35,654 bases of DNA from an uncultured Alphaproteobacteria bacterium (GCA_944390265.1 CALXPK010000070.1:1-35654), one strand, 5' to 3'; counted from the stretch's first letter, positions 1 to 8,860 are shown. Translations and numbers: made by a program. Notes: generated by a model not told the origin, from the letters alone.

Positions 1-157
1 GCCGATAGTCAATAACTTTTTTTAAATTTTTTTGCTTTTTTGTGATTATTTTTTTTATTCCTTTAAAAATCAAGCCATTGGTTTTGCACATCGCTTATAT
101 TTCTTGCATTTATTGCTTCAACCTTTATGATTGTTTCAGTTTTATAAGGAGAATCAT

Positions 158-586
158 ATGAAAATTGCTATTGCTTCCGATCATGGCGGTTTTGAACTCA
201 AACAAAACCTCATCGAATATTATAAAAAACAAGGACTTATGCTTGAAGATTTGGGTACCCATTCTACCCAATCTTGCGATTATCCCGATATTGCCGATAA
301 AATGGCGCAGGTCATCTTATCCCACAATGCCGATTTGGGAATCCTTATTTGCGGAACCGGAATCGGAATCTCCATTGCCGCCAATCGTCACAAGGGAATC
401 CGCGCCGCGCTCCTTTATGATGATTTTTCGGCTGAAATGGCACACAAACACAACAATGCCAATATCATTTGCTTTGGCGGTCGAACCATGAAACCGGAAG
501 ATGTTATCAGAAGAATAGATATCTTCCTTCACACCGACTATGAAGGCGGTCGCCACCAACAACGCCTCGATAAACTTGATGATTAG
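158..586 (+). CDS. rpiB: Ribose-5-phosphate isomerase B
   Basis: Interconverts ribose 5-phosphate and ribulose 5-phosphate in the cytosolic pentose phosphate pathway. The 142-residue length and the LacA/RpiB signature support the call: an N-terminal IASDHGG with D8 and H9, a CGTGIG loop carrying C65 as the presumed catalytic cysteine, and HNNANII with H98. I chose ATG 158 because a strong AAGGAG lies just upstream; an upstream TTG at 131 would only add nine residues unlike the family. The stop codon overlaps the ribosome binding site of glyA, so the two genes are almost certainly co-transcribed. The rpiB-glyA pairing is familiar in Alphaproteobacteria. Identification is secure; only sugar specificity (ribose versus allose) is open. 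Confidence 0.95.
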   Translation: MKIAIASDHGGFELKQNLIEYYKKQGLMLEDLGTHSTQSCDYPDIADKMAQVILSHNADLGILICGTGIGISIAANRHKGIRAALLYDDFSAEMAHKHNNANIICFGGRTMKPEDVIRRIDIFLHTDYEGGRHQQRLDKLDD

Positions 587-595
587 GAGCCTCTC

Positions 596-1858
596 ATGGA
601 TTTTGAAAAAAATTTGTCTTCCGAAGACCCAGATATTTTTAATGCCATTCAAAGTGAGCTTAAACGCCAGCAAGAGCAAATTGAGCTGATTGCCTCGGAA
701 AATATTGTTTCCAAAGCGGTTTTGCAAGCGCAGGGCTCCATTCTCACCAATAAATATGCAGAAGGCTATTCTGCCAAACGCTATTACGGCGGTTGTGAGT
801 TTATAGACGTGGTGGAAAATTTGGCCATTGATCGCGCTAAAAAACTTTTTAATGCCCAATTTGTCAATGTTCAACCACATTCCGGCTCCCAAGCCAATAC
901 CGCCGTTTATGTGGCGTTGCTCCACCCCAATGACACGATTATGGGTATGTCTTTGGATGCCGGCGGACATTTGACCCATGGTGCCAAAGTTTCTTTCTCC
1001 GGCAAGTGGCTCAATGCCGTTGCTTATGGCGTTTCCAAAGATACCGGTTTGATTGACTATGACCAAGTGGAGCGCCTGGCCATTGAAAATAAGCCCAAAC
1101 TTATCATTGCTGGCGGTTCGGCTTATCCGCGTCAGGTGGACTTTGCTCGTTTCCGCGAAATTTGCAATCGGGTAGGGGCTTATTTGATGGTGGATATGGC
1201 TCACTTTGCCGGTCTGGTTGCCGGCGGTGTTCACCCCAATCCGCTGGAATATGCCGATGTGGTCACCACCACCACGCACAAAACGCTGCGCGGCCCCCGT
1301 GGCGGCATGATTTTGACCAACAACCCCGAGATTGCCAAAAAAATTGATTCGGCTATCTTTCCCGGAACGCAAGGCGGCCCTCTCATGCATGTGATTGCGG
1401 CCAAAGCGGTTTGTTTCAAAGAAGATTTGAGCGATGAATTCAAAGCCTATGCCGCGCAGGTGATTAAAAATGCCAAAGCGCTCGGCAAACGCCTGCAAGA
1501 ACGTGGGTTGGATTTGGTTTCGGGCGGCACCGATACGCACCTGATTTTGGTTGACCTGCGTCCGAAGAAATTGACCGGCAATATTGTGGCTCAGGCTTTG
1601 GAAAGAGCGCATATGACCTGCAATAAAAATGCCATTCCGTTTGATCCTGAAAAACCGACCGTAACCTCGGGTATTCGACTCGGCTCTCCGGCGGCAACCA
1701 CGCGCGGTTTTAAGGAAAAAGAATTTATTCAAGTGGCCGATTGGATTGTCGATGTGATGGATTCTCTTGTTAACGGAACTTCGGAAATTGTCATCCCGCA
1801 AATCCGCGAAAAAGTAATTGCGCTTTGTAATCAATTTCCGATTTATAAAGATTTGTAA
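596..1858 (+). CDS. glyA: Serine hydroxymethyltransferase
   Basis: PLP enzyme converting serine and tetrahydrofolate to glycine and 5,10-methylene-tetrahydrofolate, the main one-carbon source for thymidylate, purines and formyl-Met-tRNA. The 420 residues match the family. Visible motifs are the LIASEN segment near residue 31, the [13 protein letters not shown] stretch near 54-66, and the PLP lysine K229 inside [14 protein letters not shown]. Its Shine-Dalgarno (TAGGAG) is formed partly by the rpiB stop, giving a tight two-gene operon ending in the hairpin at 1867-1907. In many Alphaproteobacteria glyA is followed by nrdR; here a convergent lipoprotein gene and murF come between, so the usual order has been broken. 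Confidence 0.97.
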   Translation: MDFEKNLSSEDPDIFNAIQSELKRQQEQIELIASENIVSKAVLQAQGSILTNKYAEGYSAKRYYGGCEFIDVVENLAIDRAKKLFNAQFVNVQPHSGSQANTAVYVALLHPNDTIMGMSLDAGGHLTHGAKVSFSGKWLNAVAYGVSKDTGLIDYDQVERLAIENKPKLIIAGGSAYPRQVDFARFREICNRVGAYLMVDMAHFAGLVAGGVHPNPLEYADVVTTTTHKTLRGPRGGMILTNNPEIAKKIDSAIFPGTQGGPLMHVIAAKAVCFKEDLSDEFKAYAAQVIKNAKALGKRLQERGLDLVSGGTDTHLILVDLRPKKLTGNIVAQALERAHMTCNKNAIPFDPEKPTVTSGIRLGSPAATTRGFKEKEFIQVADWIVDVMDSLVNGTSEIVIPQIREKVIALCNQFPIYKDL

Positions 1859-1866
1859 TCGACATG

Positions 1867-1907
1867 AAAAAAAGTCTGTAACTTTTGCGAGTTACAGACT
1901 TTTTTTT
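1867..1907. terminator. Bidirectional intrinsic terminator after glyA
   Basis: A 10-bp perfect stem (AGTCTGTAAC at 1873-1882 with GTTACAGACT at 1891-1900) is flanked by an A run on the left and a T run on the right. It sits between the convergent glyA and the minus-strand lipoprotein gene and can end transcription in both directions. Confidence 0.9.
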
Positions 1908-1922
1908 GGTTATAATTTCAGC

Positions 1923-2588
1923 TTATTTTACCAGCTTTCTTACCTGATATGAGCTCGGAGCTTTGGTTGCTTTGCCGCCTTTGTCATAAGCGGTGATTTT
2001 AACACGGCTCCAGCTGGTAATTTTGCCATCTTTCAACATCGGTAATTTGGGGGTTTTGCTGTTTAAGGCAATGTAATTGTCGCCGTCAATCAACAACATT
2101 TCGTTGGTGATAGGAATAATCAATCGACCGGCCAGCGTATAAACACCATATTTTCCGTTTTCTTTGACTTGGAAATTTCCAATGTTATCAATGCCATAGC
2201 TCTCAAAGTTTCCGGAAATGTAGCCGGCTTCTTTAGGAATGAACAAAGAAATTTTGCTCTTTTCTTTGCTTTCAAACCAGTTGGCCGTGCCGTTATAGAC
2301 GATATCAGCAGAGCTTTGGAAAATGGTTTCATTTTCTGCAGAAAGCAGTTTATAGCCACTTTCATCTTGCACGGCAAAATAATCTTGTGCATACAAAACA
2401 TTCTCGTAAACATTGGGAATAATTACTTGTCCTTGAGCATTTTTAACGCCATATTTGTTCGGCGCATCACTCATAGAAAACAATACATAGTCGCTTGTTC
2501 CGTCAAGGGGTGTTGTTGTTTCTTTCGGGCCGCAACTTACCAAACACAAAACCATGGCAAATAATGCCAAAAAACTAAATTTTTTCAT
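1923..2588 (-). CDS. Lipoprotein with WG-like repeats
   Basis: A 221-residue exported lipoprotein of unknown role. Residues 1-19 form a lipoprotein signal with lipobox LVSC and acylated C19. The mature part has two segments resembling WG beta repeats (KYGVKNAQGQVIIP near 45-58 and KYGVYTLAGRLIIP near 146-159), a pattern of small bulky-aromatic/glycine repeats ending in IIP. Such repeats are common in Bacteroidetes-type exported proteins and may bind envelope or extracellular partners; that function is inference. The start lacks a visible Shine-Dalgarno and is preceded only by A/T-rich sequence, unlike most neighbours. The gene is monocistronic, convergent with glyA, and stands where the glyA-nrdR junction would normally be. 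Confidence 0.75.
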   Translation of the reverse strand: MKKFSFLALFAMVLCLVSCGPKETTTPLDGTSDYVLFSMSDAPNKYGVKNAQGQVIIPNVYENVLYAQDYFAVQDESGYKLLSAENETIFQSSADIVYNGTANWFESKEKSKISLFIPKEAGYISGNFESYGIDNIGNFQVKENGKYGVYTLAGRLIIPITNEMLLIDGDNYIALNSKTPKLPMLKDGKITSWSRVKITAYDKGGKATKAPSSYQVRKLVK

Positions 2589-2725
2589 AATTATAAATTT
2601 TAAAAATTAAACATAGGGTTAATTAATGTATATTTGTGTTAGCATATATATTTATATTACGCAAGCAATTTTTAGCCAAATTTTAAGAAATTTGACATAT
2701 ATTTCTCAATATTTGAGGAGAAATT

Positions 2726-4048
2726 ATGCTTAAACTGAATACCAAAAAAATTGCCGAGATTGTTTGCTCGGCCTCAAACGTGGTGGATGTGGATATTGAA
2801 AATATTTCCACCGATAGCCGCCACATTGTTAAAGGCGATTTGTTTATTGCCATTAAAGGCGAAAAGTTTGACGGACACGACTTCGTACCCGATGTTTTGG
2901 ACAAAGGTGCCGCCGCGGTGGTGGTGAGCAAATTGTTCAAAGAGATTCCCGCCGTGCGCCAGATTGTGGTTTCCGATACCTTAGAGGCCTATGGCAAAAT
3001 CGGGGCTTATGTGCGCTCGCAGTTCAAGGGAACGGTTATCGGTTTGACCGGAAGTGCCGGCAAAACTACCACCAAAGAAGAGCTCAAATTCATCTTGTCC
3101 AAATTTGCACCGGTTTATGCCACCAGCGGCAATTTTAACAATTTTGTCGGCGTGCCTTATACCCTTTGCAATATGGATTTGAATGCCAAATATGCCATTA
3201 TTGAAATGGGCATGAGTGCCAAAGGCGAAATTGCCAAAATGGTAGGCTGGGTCAAGCCGGATATGGCCATTGTGACCAATGTTTATCCGATGCATATTGA
3301 GTTTTTCCCAAATTTTGAGGCGATTGCCGAAGCCAAGGCCGAGATTTTTACCGGCTTGAAAAAAGGCGGAACGGCCTTTATCAATGAAGATACCAATTTT
3401 GCCGATGTTTTGGAAAAACGCGCCGAAGAACATGGTGCCAAAGTGGTGGAGTTTGGCAAAGACAATCACCCCGACGTCAACTTCCAAACCGCCAGCGAAG
3501 GCGAGCATTATCTCTACAACGCTTGGTGCGTTTTAAGCGTGGTCAAAGAACTGGGCTTGGATGTTGAAAAAGCCGCCTCATATATCAAAGATTTCGGCGC
3601 ATTGGAAGGCCGCGGCAAACAATGGAAACTCAAGTTTGCCAAAGGAACTTATACCCTGATTGATGACAGCTATTCCGGCCAACCCGAGGCGATGAAACTT
3701 GCTTTACAATCTTTGGCCAAGATGAAAACCCCGGGCCGCAAAATTGCCGTTCTTGGCAAAATGGCCGAACTTGGCGATACTTCCAAAACCCAACACCAAG
3801 AAATCGGCAAGGTGGCGGCGCAGTCCGGCTTGGATGTGGTGATTGGTGTTTGTCCGGAGATGAAAGATATGCTGGCAGAGCTTCCGCCCTCGATTGAACA
3901 GCATTATTTTGAAAATAAAGACGGTTTGGATGAATTTTTGTTAAATAAGTGCTTGCAAAATAATGATACTGTCCTTATAAAAGGAGCAAGATATTCTTCC
4001 GAATTGTATAAAGTTACTGAGGCTCTGCTGAAACAGGGCAGGAGTTAA
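2726..4048 (+). CDS. murF: UDP-N-acetylmuramoyl-tripeptide--D-alanyl-D-alanine ligase
   Basis: Cytosolic ATP-dependent Mur ligase adding D-Ala-D-Ala to the UDP-MurNAc tripeptide, the last soluble step of peptidoglycan precursor synthesis. The 440 residues show the MurF N-terminal domain ([26 protein letters not shown] around 28-53), a P-loop GSAGKTTTK at 109-117, the central NNFVGVP segment, and the C-terminal ligase domain with [11 protein letters not shown] and VLGKMAELG. The start has AGGAGA at good spacing. murF usually lies in the dcw cell-division/wall cluster; here it leads an operon with nrdR 4 bp downstream and nusB, so the wall gene has been relocated. Confidence 0.95.
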   Translation: MLKLNTKKIAEIVCSASNVVDVDIENISTDSRHIVKGDLFIAIKGEKFDGHDFVPDVLDKGAAAVVVSKLFKEIPAVRQIVVSDTLEAYGKIGAYVRSQFKGTVIGLTGSAGKTTTKEELKFILSKFAPVYATSGNFNNFVGVPYTLCNMDLNAKYAIIEMGMSAKGEIAKMVGWVKPDMAIVTNVYPMHIEFFPNFEAIAEAKAEIFTGLKKGGTAFINEDTNFADVLEKRAEEHGAKVVEFGKDNHPDVNFQTASEGEHYLYNAWCVLSVVKELGLDVEKAASYIKDFGALEGRGKQWKLKFAKGTYTLIDDSYSGQPEAMKLALQSLAKMKTPGRKIAVLGKMAELGDTSKTQHQEIGKVAAQSGLDVVIGVCPEMKDMLAELPPSIEQHYFENKDGLDEFLLNKCLQNNDTVLIKGARYSSELYKVTEALLKQGRS

Positions 4049-4052
4049 AGTT

Positions 4053-4541
4053 ATGAAATGTCCGTTTTGCGGTTGTGATGATACGCAGGTTAAAGATTCT
4101 CGTAATGCCGATGACAATACCGCCATTCGCCGTCGTCGTGAATGTCCGGAATGCGGCTCCAGATTTACAACCTTTGAACGTGTGCAATTGCGTGAGCTGA
4201 CCGTCGTCAAAAAAAATGGTGAGAAAACGCCTTTTGACAGAGATAAACTGGCCCGCTCTATCCAAATTGCAGTGAGAAAACGTCCGGTTACGCCCGAACG
4301 CGTGGAAAAAATCGTCAACTCCATTCAACGGCGTTTGGAAACCTCCGGCGAGGCCGAGATTCCGTCCACCACCATCGGACAATATGTGATGGATGCGCTT
4401 TCTAACCTCGACCACATTGCCTACATTCGTTTTGCTTCAGTTTACAAAGATTTTCGTGAAGTGAAAGATTTTGAAGATTTTGTTGAAACCATAGACCAGT
4501 TTGCCAAACCCAAACATCAAGATGAAGGAGATGATGAATAA
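4053..4541 (+). CDS. nrdR: Transcriptional repressor NrdR
   Basis: ATP/dATP-sensing repressor of ribonucleotide reductase genes. The 162 residues contain the N-terminal zinc ribbon (C3, C6 and C31, C34 in CPFC and CPEC), an arginine-rich linker RRRRE, and an ATP-cone domain starting with [19 protein letters not shown]. It begins 4 bp after the murF stop and its own stop overlaps the nusB start (TAATG), so translation of the three genes is likely coupled. Many Alphaproteobacteria have ribD/ribE/ribH between nrdR and nusB; those are absent here. The acidic C-terminal tail (QDEGDDE) is slightly longer than usual. Confidence 0.96.
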   Translation: MKCPFCGCDDTQVKDSRNADDNTAIRRRRECPECGSRFTTFERVQLRELTVVKKNGEKTPFDRDKLARSIQIAVRKRPVTPERVEKIVNSIQRRLETSGEAEIPSTTIGQYVMDALSNLDHIAYIRFASVYKDFREVKDFEDFVETIDQFAKPKHQDEGDDE

Positions 4542-5023
4542 TGGCTAAATTTATTTCTGAAAAAATCAAAATGAAATCAGGTGCGCGTTTGGCCGCTGTG
4601 CAAGCCACTTATATGATTGAATATGGTCAGCTCCCCGTAGATGAAGTGATTAAAGACTTTGTTAACGGCGAAGTCGGCCGCTATGTGATTGAAGACGAAG
4701 GTAACGACCGCGAGGAATTGGTTGAAGTCGGCGCCATGGACAAGGCTTATTTTACCGAGCTGACCAAAGGCGTGCATGCCCACAAAGAAGAAATTGAAAA
4801 ATCTTTGGCACATTATCTTAAAGAAGGTTGGTCTTTTGACCGCTTTGACGGCACTTTGCGTGCGCTTCTTCTCTGCGCCACTTATGAGCTGGCCTACACG
4901 CGCGATGTTGATGCCAATGTTCTTATTAAAGAATATGTCGATTTGGCCTATACATTTTTCACCAAGAATGAACCAAAAATGGTGAACGCTTTGTTAGACC
5001 AGATTGCCAAAGAAATTCGCTAA
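4541..5023 (+). CDS. nusB: Transcription antitermination factor NusB
   Basis: RNA-binding factor that pairs with NusE (S10) at boxA for rRNA antitermination. The 160-residue all-alpha protein begins with the family-typical SGARLAAVQATYMIEYGQ and ends with the conserved VLIKEYVDLAYTFFTKNEPKMVNALLDQIAKEIR-type helix region. Its ATG shares one base with the nrdR stop codon. It is the last gene of the murF-nrdR-nusB operon, and the palindromic element at 5022-5146 starts in its stop codon region, so the element may also act as a transcription end. Confidence 0.92.
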   Translation: MAKFISEKIKMKSGARLAAVQATYMIEYGQLPVDEVIKDFVNGEVGRYVIEDEGNDREELVEVGAMDKAYFTELTKGVHAHKEEIEKSLAHYLKEGWSFDRFDGTLRALLLCATYELAYTRDVDANVLIKEYVDLAYTFFTKNEPKMVNALLDQIAKEIR

Positions 5024-5146
5024 AAATGCAGTAAACGGGAAGCTAGAGCAATTTAGCGTCGTCAAGAAAAATTCATGTACCTCAATGTACACTAAAATTT
5101 TTCTTGCTCCTAAAATCACTCTATCTTCCGCGTTTCTTGCATTTTT
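5022..5146. repeat. Imperfect palindromic repeat element (about 125 bp)
   Basis: The stretch folds back on itself: the left end AAAAATGCA (5022-5030) mirrors TGCATTTTT (5138-5146), AAGAAAAATT on the left mirrors AATTTTTCTT on the right, and the inner left arm (5037-5066) matches the right arm around 5103-5136 imperfectly. The centre carries two ATGTAC words around 5075-5091. This is the layout of a REP/MITE-like or Rickettsia-type palindromic element. I see no encoded protein in it. Confidence 0.7.
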
Positions 5147-5157
5147 ATAAAAGAGGC

Positions 5158-5187
5158 GGGAAGCTAGAGCGATTTAGCGTCGTCAAG
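5158..5187 (+). repeat. Second copy of the palindromic element's left arm
   Basis: Thirty bases repeat 5037-5066 with one difference (an A/G change at the thirteenth to fourteenth base after GGGAAGCTAGAGC). It has no right-arm partner before def, so it is either a partial second copy or a recombination remnant. Confidence 0.8.
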
Positions 5188-5249
5188 TTGGTAAGAGATG
5201 AAAAAATTGTTTTAGTTTTCAATCTGCAAAATAAATAAAAAGGAAAAAT

Positions 5250-5768
5250 ATGGCTGTTTTGAAATTATATGAATATCCGCATCCGGTGTTGAAGAAAAAA
5301 GCGCAGAAGGTCGAAAAAGTTGATGATGCCATGCGTAAGTTTTTGGATGATATGCTTGAGACCATGTATGCTGATGCCGGTGTAGGTTTGGCCGCGCCGC
5401 AAGTGGGCGTTTTGCAGCGCGTGGTGGTGATTGATGTGGCGCATGAAGATGAAGAACCACATCCATATTATATGGTCAATCCCGAAATCATTTGGAAATC
5501 GGAAGAAAAAGTTTGCGGTGAAGAGGGGTGCTTGTCCGTTCCCGATCAACGTGCGGAAGTGGAGCGCTTTACCTCTGTCAAGGTTAAATATCTGGACTAT
5601 GAGGGCAAAGAGCAAGAGCTCTTGGCCGAAGGCTTTTTAGCCATTGCCGTTCAACACGAGTTGGACCATTTGGACGGGATTCTCTATATTGACCGAATCA
5701 GCCGATTGAAGCGGCAAATGCTTCTTAAAAAGCTGGAAAAAATGCGTAAAGAAAAGGCTCATCAATAA
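5250..5768 (+). CDS. def: Peptide deformylase
   Basis: Metalloenzyme that removes the formyl group from nascent N-terminal fMet. The 172 residues hold all three signature motifs: GVGLAAPQ (44-51), EEGCLS (91-96, metal ligand C94) and HELDH (136-140, ligands H136 and H140, catalytic E137). The start has AAAAGGAAAAA upstream. Its stop lies inside a terminator hairpin, so def appears to be transcribed alone. Its frequent partner fmt is 3.2 kb downstream, separated by two unrelated genes. The C-terminal helix is lysine-rich, as in many Gram-negative type 1 deformylases. Confidence 0.97.
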   Translation: MAVLKLYEYPHPVLKKKAQKVEKVDDAMRKFLDDMLETMYADAGVGLAAPQVGVLQRVVVIDVAHEDEEPHPYYMVNPEIIWKSEEKVCGEEGCLSVPDQRAEVERFTSVKVKYLDYEGKEQELLAEGFLAIAVQHELDHLDGILYIDRISRLKRQMLLKKLEKMRKEKAHQ

Positions 5769-5800
5769 GATGGGCTTTTTTTATATATAAAAAAAGCCCA
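5752..5800 (+). terminator. Intrinsic terminator overlapping the end of def
   Basis: AAAAGGCTCATC pairs with GATGGGCTTTTTTT across the def stop codon (one G-U pair), followed by T-rich sequence. A second, perfect 30-bp A/T-flanked palindrome covers 5771-5800 and may terminate in the opposite sense. Confidence 0.75.
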
Positions 5801-6117
5801 AAATAGACAAAAAGATTCCTCTTGCGAGAGGGGCAGATTTGTGGTATTATCTTTTCTTGTAAATATAAATTTTTGTTAATTATTATCTTCTGTATCATAT
5901 GTAAGAAAATGATTCGTATTGAAAAGATGATTTGAAAAAAATTTGAGTGTTGCCAAGCTAGCAACCGCCCAACGAGCGAAGTATAGTGCCTCAGGGACCA
6001 AAAACAAATTTGTCAAACATTTTGAGTAGAACGAAAGCCATTTTCCCAGGGATGATGCAGGTTTTTAACATATACTCCGACTGAGATTCGAAAGAAGGTA
6101 AAGTTAGGAGTTCAGTT
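5801..6117. other. Long intergenic leader before the DHH-like gene
   Basis: No convincing gene. It holds a small hairpin (CCTCT/AGAGG near 5818-5833), an A/T-rich middle, and from about 5950 a more G+C-rich stretch running to the next gene, with a possible -10 box TATACT at 6071-6076 but no matching -35. The composition change coincides with the next gene, suggesting both arrived together. Confidence 0.4.
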
Positions 6118-7083
6118 ATGGCTAATATTACCATAGCTTTTTCAAAAGATGTAGAAACTGTTAAATCTTTGATGGCTCAAGGGTTCTGCCCCGTGGAATG
6201 CTCTTTTGGGGGCGTTTCAGTGGTGGACTCTCTTGAGTTAGACCACCACGGTTCTAAAAGCCATCTTGAATCGGTGGCAATTAGAGCTTATAGAGATTTC
6301 TTCGGCAAGCGTGCCGAAGATCCAAGGTTTATAATCAACCATATCGACGCGGACAGCATTTTCGCTGTTGCGGCGTTGGCCGGTTTGCTCCCGCACCCCG
6401 AGGCTGCGAAGTCAATGCCGGTCTTCTTACAGAAGACATGGGGTGTTGATCTTCTGCCGCTGGCTCAGACCATAGCAATTATGGACACTGACCCGATTGG
6501 TAGAGATATTATCTCTATGCCGATGGGATCAGTCCTTGCTGCGTGGAACAGCCTTTTCGGCGCTAATGCCAACGACGAGTTGGCTGCTTACGCTGCCGTC
6601 GAGGGTTTTCGTCGCTTGTTGACTCAGCCGTCCGCCAAGGTATTCGTATCTGCTGCTGAAAATGCCGAAAACGAACGCCGTGAAGCTGCGCTTGCAGACC
6701 TTCGCGAACGTGGGCACAAAAACGGCAAGGTGATGACCATTAAGCAGAGCCGAGTATTCGGTTTTGACGTGTGGTATCAGCGCAACGTTGAAGTCGGTGG
6801 TCCGACTGAGGCTGCCGGTTGGGATAACCCAATCGTGGTTTCTTGGCTCGAAGGAGCTGAGAATATCACAATGGCTTGCCCAAACAAAGAAGTTGCCGAA
6901 GAGCTTCTTGGCAAAGGTGGACTGATGAACGTCTTCAAGGCACTCAATGCCCACTACGGACTTGCCGAAGGTTCGGGCTTTGGTGGTCGTGAGACCATCG
7001 GCGGATCGCCTCGCGGTCAGAAAATGACCGAGGAGGATTTGACCAAGGCGGTTTCAATCATCAACCAGCTGATGAAGAAATAA
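6118..7083 (+). CDS. Orphan protein with DHH-phosphoesterase-like motifs
   Basis: 321 residues; I do not recognise a named family. Three features recall the DHH phosphoesterase superfamily: LDHHG at 41-45, INHIDADS at 73-80 (like the DHH motif I H-D-D), and IMDTD at 121-125. A glycine-rich GFGGRE...GGSPRG at 287-300 recalls the DHHA1 substrate loop. In classical DHH proteins the D-x-D motif precedes the DHH motif; here the order is reversed, so either the fold is permuted or the likeness is fortuitous. The start has TTAGGAG upstream. Codons are richer in C and G than in def and fmt, suggesting transfer. No signal peptide or membrane segment is visible. A strong terminator follows, so it is a single-gene unit. 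Confidence 0.75.
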   Translation: MANITIAFSKDVETVKSLMAQGFCPVECSFGGVSVVDSLELDHHGSKSHLESVAIRAYRDFFGKRAEDPRFIINHIDADSIFAVAALAGLLPHPEAAKSMPVFLQKTWGVDLLPLAQTIAIMDTDPIGRDIISMPMGSVLAAWNSLFGANANDELAAYAAVEGFRRLLTQPSAKVFVSAAENAENERREAALADLRERGHKNGKVMTIKQSRVFGFDVWYQRNVEVGGPTEAAGWDNPIVVSWLEGAENITMACPNKEVAEELLGKGGLMNVFKALNAHYGLAEGSGFGGRETIGGSPRGQKMTEEDLTKAVSIINQLMKK

Positions 7084-7103
7084 TCTTCTTTCGTCAGTTG
7101 GAA

Positions 7104-7137
7104 AGAGAGGTGTTTTTTATGCACCTCTCTTTTTTTG
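7104..7137 (+). terminator. Intrinsic terminator after the DHH-like gene
   Basis: AGAGAGGTG (7104-7112) pairs perfectly with CACCTCTCT (7122-7130), followed by seven T residues. It stands between two convergent genes. Confidence 0.93.
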
Positions 7138-7138
7138 T

Positions 7139-8860
7139 TTATAGACCTTTGCCATCGTTATATTTTTGTTTGATGTATTGTTGCAGATTTTGCATGCCGA
7201 CATTGGCATATCTTTGCACTCTTTTGATGACAAAATCCGGCAAGTTTGGAAATTTTGTTCCTTGCAGATTGCTGTATTTTTGATTGTTGTTATAATTAAA
7301 ACAATTATATTCTTTACGGTCTTGATCATAAATAAAATCGAAAACTTTTTTACCGGCTTTACTCACATTAATTCTTAAGCAATTTTCTCTTTTATCGGTT
7401 GAAAATTTTTGCATGAAAACATTCACTTTTTCTTTATTGTCATTCAAGGTTTGGAAAGTGATTCCTTTTTTCAGTGTTTCATCATAGATATTCGTGTGCG
7501 TTTTGAATGGTTCTTGATAGCTGCCGTCTTTCAAGCTCTTTATCAAAGTTGGGGTTATGCCGAGCTCAGCCAATTTTTTAATGCGGTTCTTGATGATTGC
7601 ATTATAAGTATTTATTTGCGCTTTGTTTTCTTCTCTAAATACAGTTGGAATTTTGATGAAGCCCGATAAGTCTTTGGTTTCATATTTTCCGGTTTGCGGA
7701 TTGTATATATCCAGCGTGTATAGCTTTTGCCGGCGTCTGAAATATTCGGCATCTCCGTATTCCATGGAAGCTGTTGAAGCATCATAGGCAAAATCAAGTG
7801 TCATTGCCGGAATTTGTCCGCTTGGCTGTTTCCAATAGTTTGCGGCATAGCTCTTGTTCCAATTATGAATGGTGCCGTTGACAAGATAATTGTGGTCGCA
7901 CAAAACTTGGGCGCGCATTTCCGGTGAAAGAGGGGATATTTTTTTGACCAGCCAATCACATTTTTTAGGAAAAACACTTAAATCGCCGCCGCTTTTGAAA
8001 TAGTTGGCAATGCCGGTATAGGTCTCTTGCAAGTGAGCGGCTTTTTCATCATCTTCTTTATATTTGGCAAAGTTTTCAGGTGAGAGTTCAACATAATTTA
8101 TCTCTTTTTTATCTCGGCTCAAATCTTCTGCGGCAAGAAGATGTTTGCACTCATGACAAAGTGAATAATATTTTTGTTTTTCATCCAAATAGCCTTTTTT
8201 TTGTGAAAGATAAAAGGCATAGATTATTTGTTCTTTTTCCGGAATGTGTTTCAATATTTCTTCAGCCGATAAGAGTTTTTTATTTTGGTTAATAAAATTT
8301 TTTACATTGTTAATGGCTTTTGCCATTTCCGGTGTGTAGAAAAAGACTTTGTCATAAACTTCAATATATTTTTGATTGTTATGAAATGCGGCTCTGGTCG
8401 AGTTTATTTTTGTTTTGTTGTGGTATTCATCATAGCAAATAACGGTTTTGGTTTGTTCATCATATTTCGGAAAATAAAACTCCGGTGTTCTCTTAACACA
8501 AAGCTCCATATTTTGGAATTGTGGCGGAAGGTCTGTCGTTTTGATTTCATATTCTGCCATAACCGGTTGGGTGCCGCTTTTGCTTGCCATATCCAGCACT
8601 TGTTTTCTTAAAGCGCTTATATCTTCCAATTCATTGACGTTGGATATTTGCGTAGGGTTTTCTAAGGATAATTCTTTTAGTAATCTTTTGGTTATATCAT
8701 AATCGGCCTTTCCAAACTGCTTATGAAACTCAAAGGGTTGGGATAATTTTGTGTCAAAGTATTTGCTTTGTTTATATTGCTTTATCTCAGCATCACTCAA
8801 AGAGACATCATCTTTGAACGCAACAAAAAAGCCGGAATTTGTTTTTAAGACTTTAACCAT
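7139..8860 (-). CDS. Orphan 573-residue protein with an HECKH motif
   Basis: Unrecognised protein, probably soluble: no signal peptide or hydrophobic span is visible. Its one suggestive motif is LCHECKHLLAAED at 234-246, an HExxH zinc-protease-like motif (H236, E237, H240); glutamates downstream (for example E279 in HLQETYTG) could be a third ligand, but this is inference. The protein is rich in Lys, Tyr and Asn, with many tyrosine-containing segments, and its C-terminal third resembles no domain I know. The start has GGAGAAAATAA before ATG. It lies antisense between def and fmt, convergent with the DHH-like gene and divergent from fmt. It could be a secreted effector exported without a classical signal, or a cytosolic peptidase-like protein. 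Confidence 0.8.
   Translation of the reverse strand: MVKVLKTNSGFFVAFKDDVSLSDAEIKQYKQSKYFDTKLSQPFEFHKQFGKADYDITKRLLKELSLENPTQISNVNELEDISALRKQVLDMASKSGTQPVMAEYEIKTTDLPPQFQNMELCVKRTPEFYFPKYDEQTKTVICYDEYHNKTKINSTRAAFHNNQKYIEVYDKVFFYTPEMAKAINNVKNFINQNKKLLSAEEILKHIPEKEQIIYAFYLSQKKGYLDEKQKYYSLCHECKHLLAAEDLSRDKKEINYVELSPENFAKYKEDDEKAAHLQETYTGIANYFKSGGDLSVFPKKCDWLVKKISPLSPEMRAQVLCDHNYLVNGTIHNWNKSYAANYWKQPSGQIPAMTLDFAYDASTASMEYGDAEYFRRRQKLYTLDIYNPQTGKYETKDLSGFIKIPTVFREENKAQINTYNAIIKNRIKKLAELGITPTLIKSLKDGSYQEPFKTHTNIYDETLKKGITFQTLNDNKEKVNVFMQKFSTDKRENCLRINVSKAGKKVFDFIYDQDRKEYNCFNYNNNQKYSNLQGTKFPNLPDFVIKRVQRYANVGMQNLQQYIKQKYNDGKGL

Noticed and set aside
1..157. Riboswitch or leader before rpiB-glyA (glycine-type)
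   Set aside because: The segment is almost purely A/T with no paired structure or glycine-aptamer core.
317..1834. 505-codon open frame on the minus strand
   Set aside because: It is antisense to glyA throughout, with His/Asn-rich unlikely composition and no ribosome site; glyA is certain.
5725..5964. 79-codon minus-strand frame after def
   Set aside because: Runs through the terminator hairpin and into def, has no ribosome site and reads as low-complexity hydrophobic sequence.
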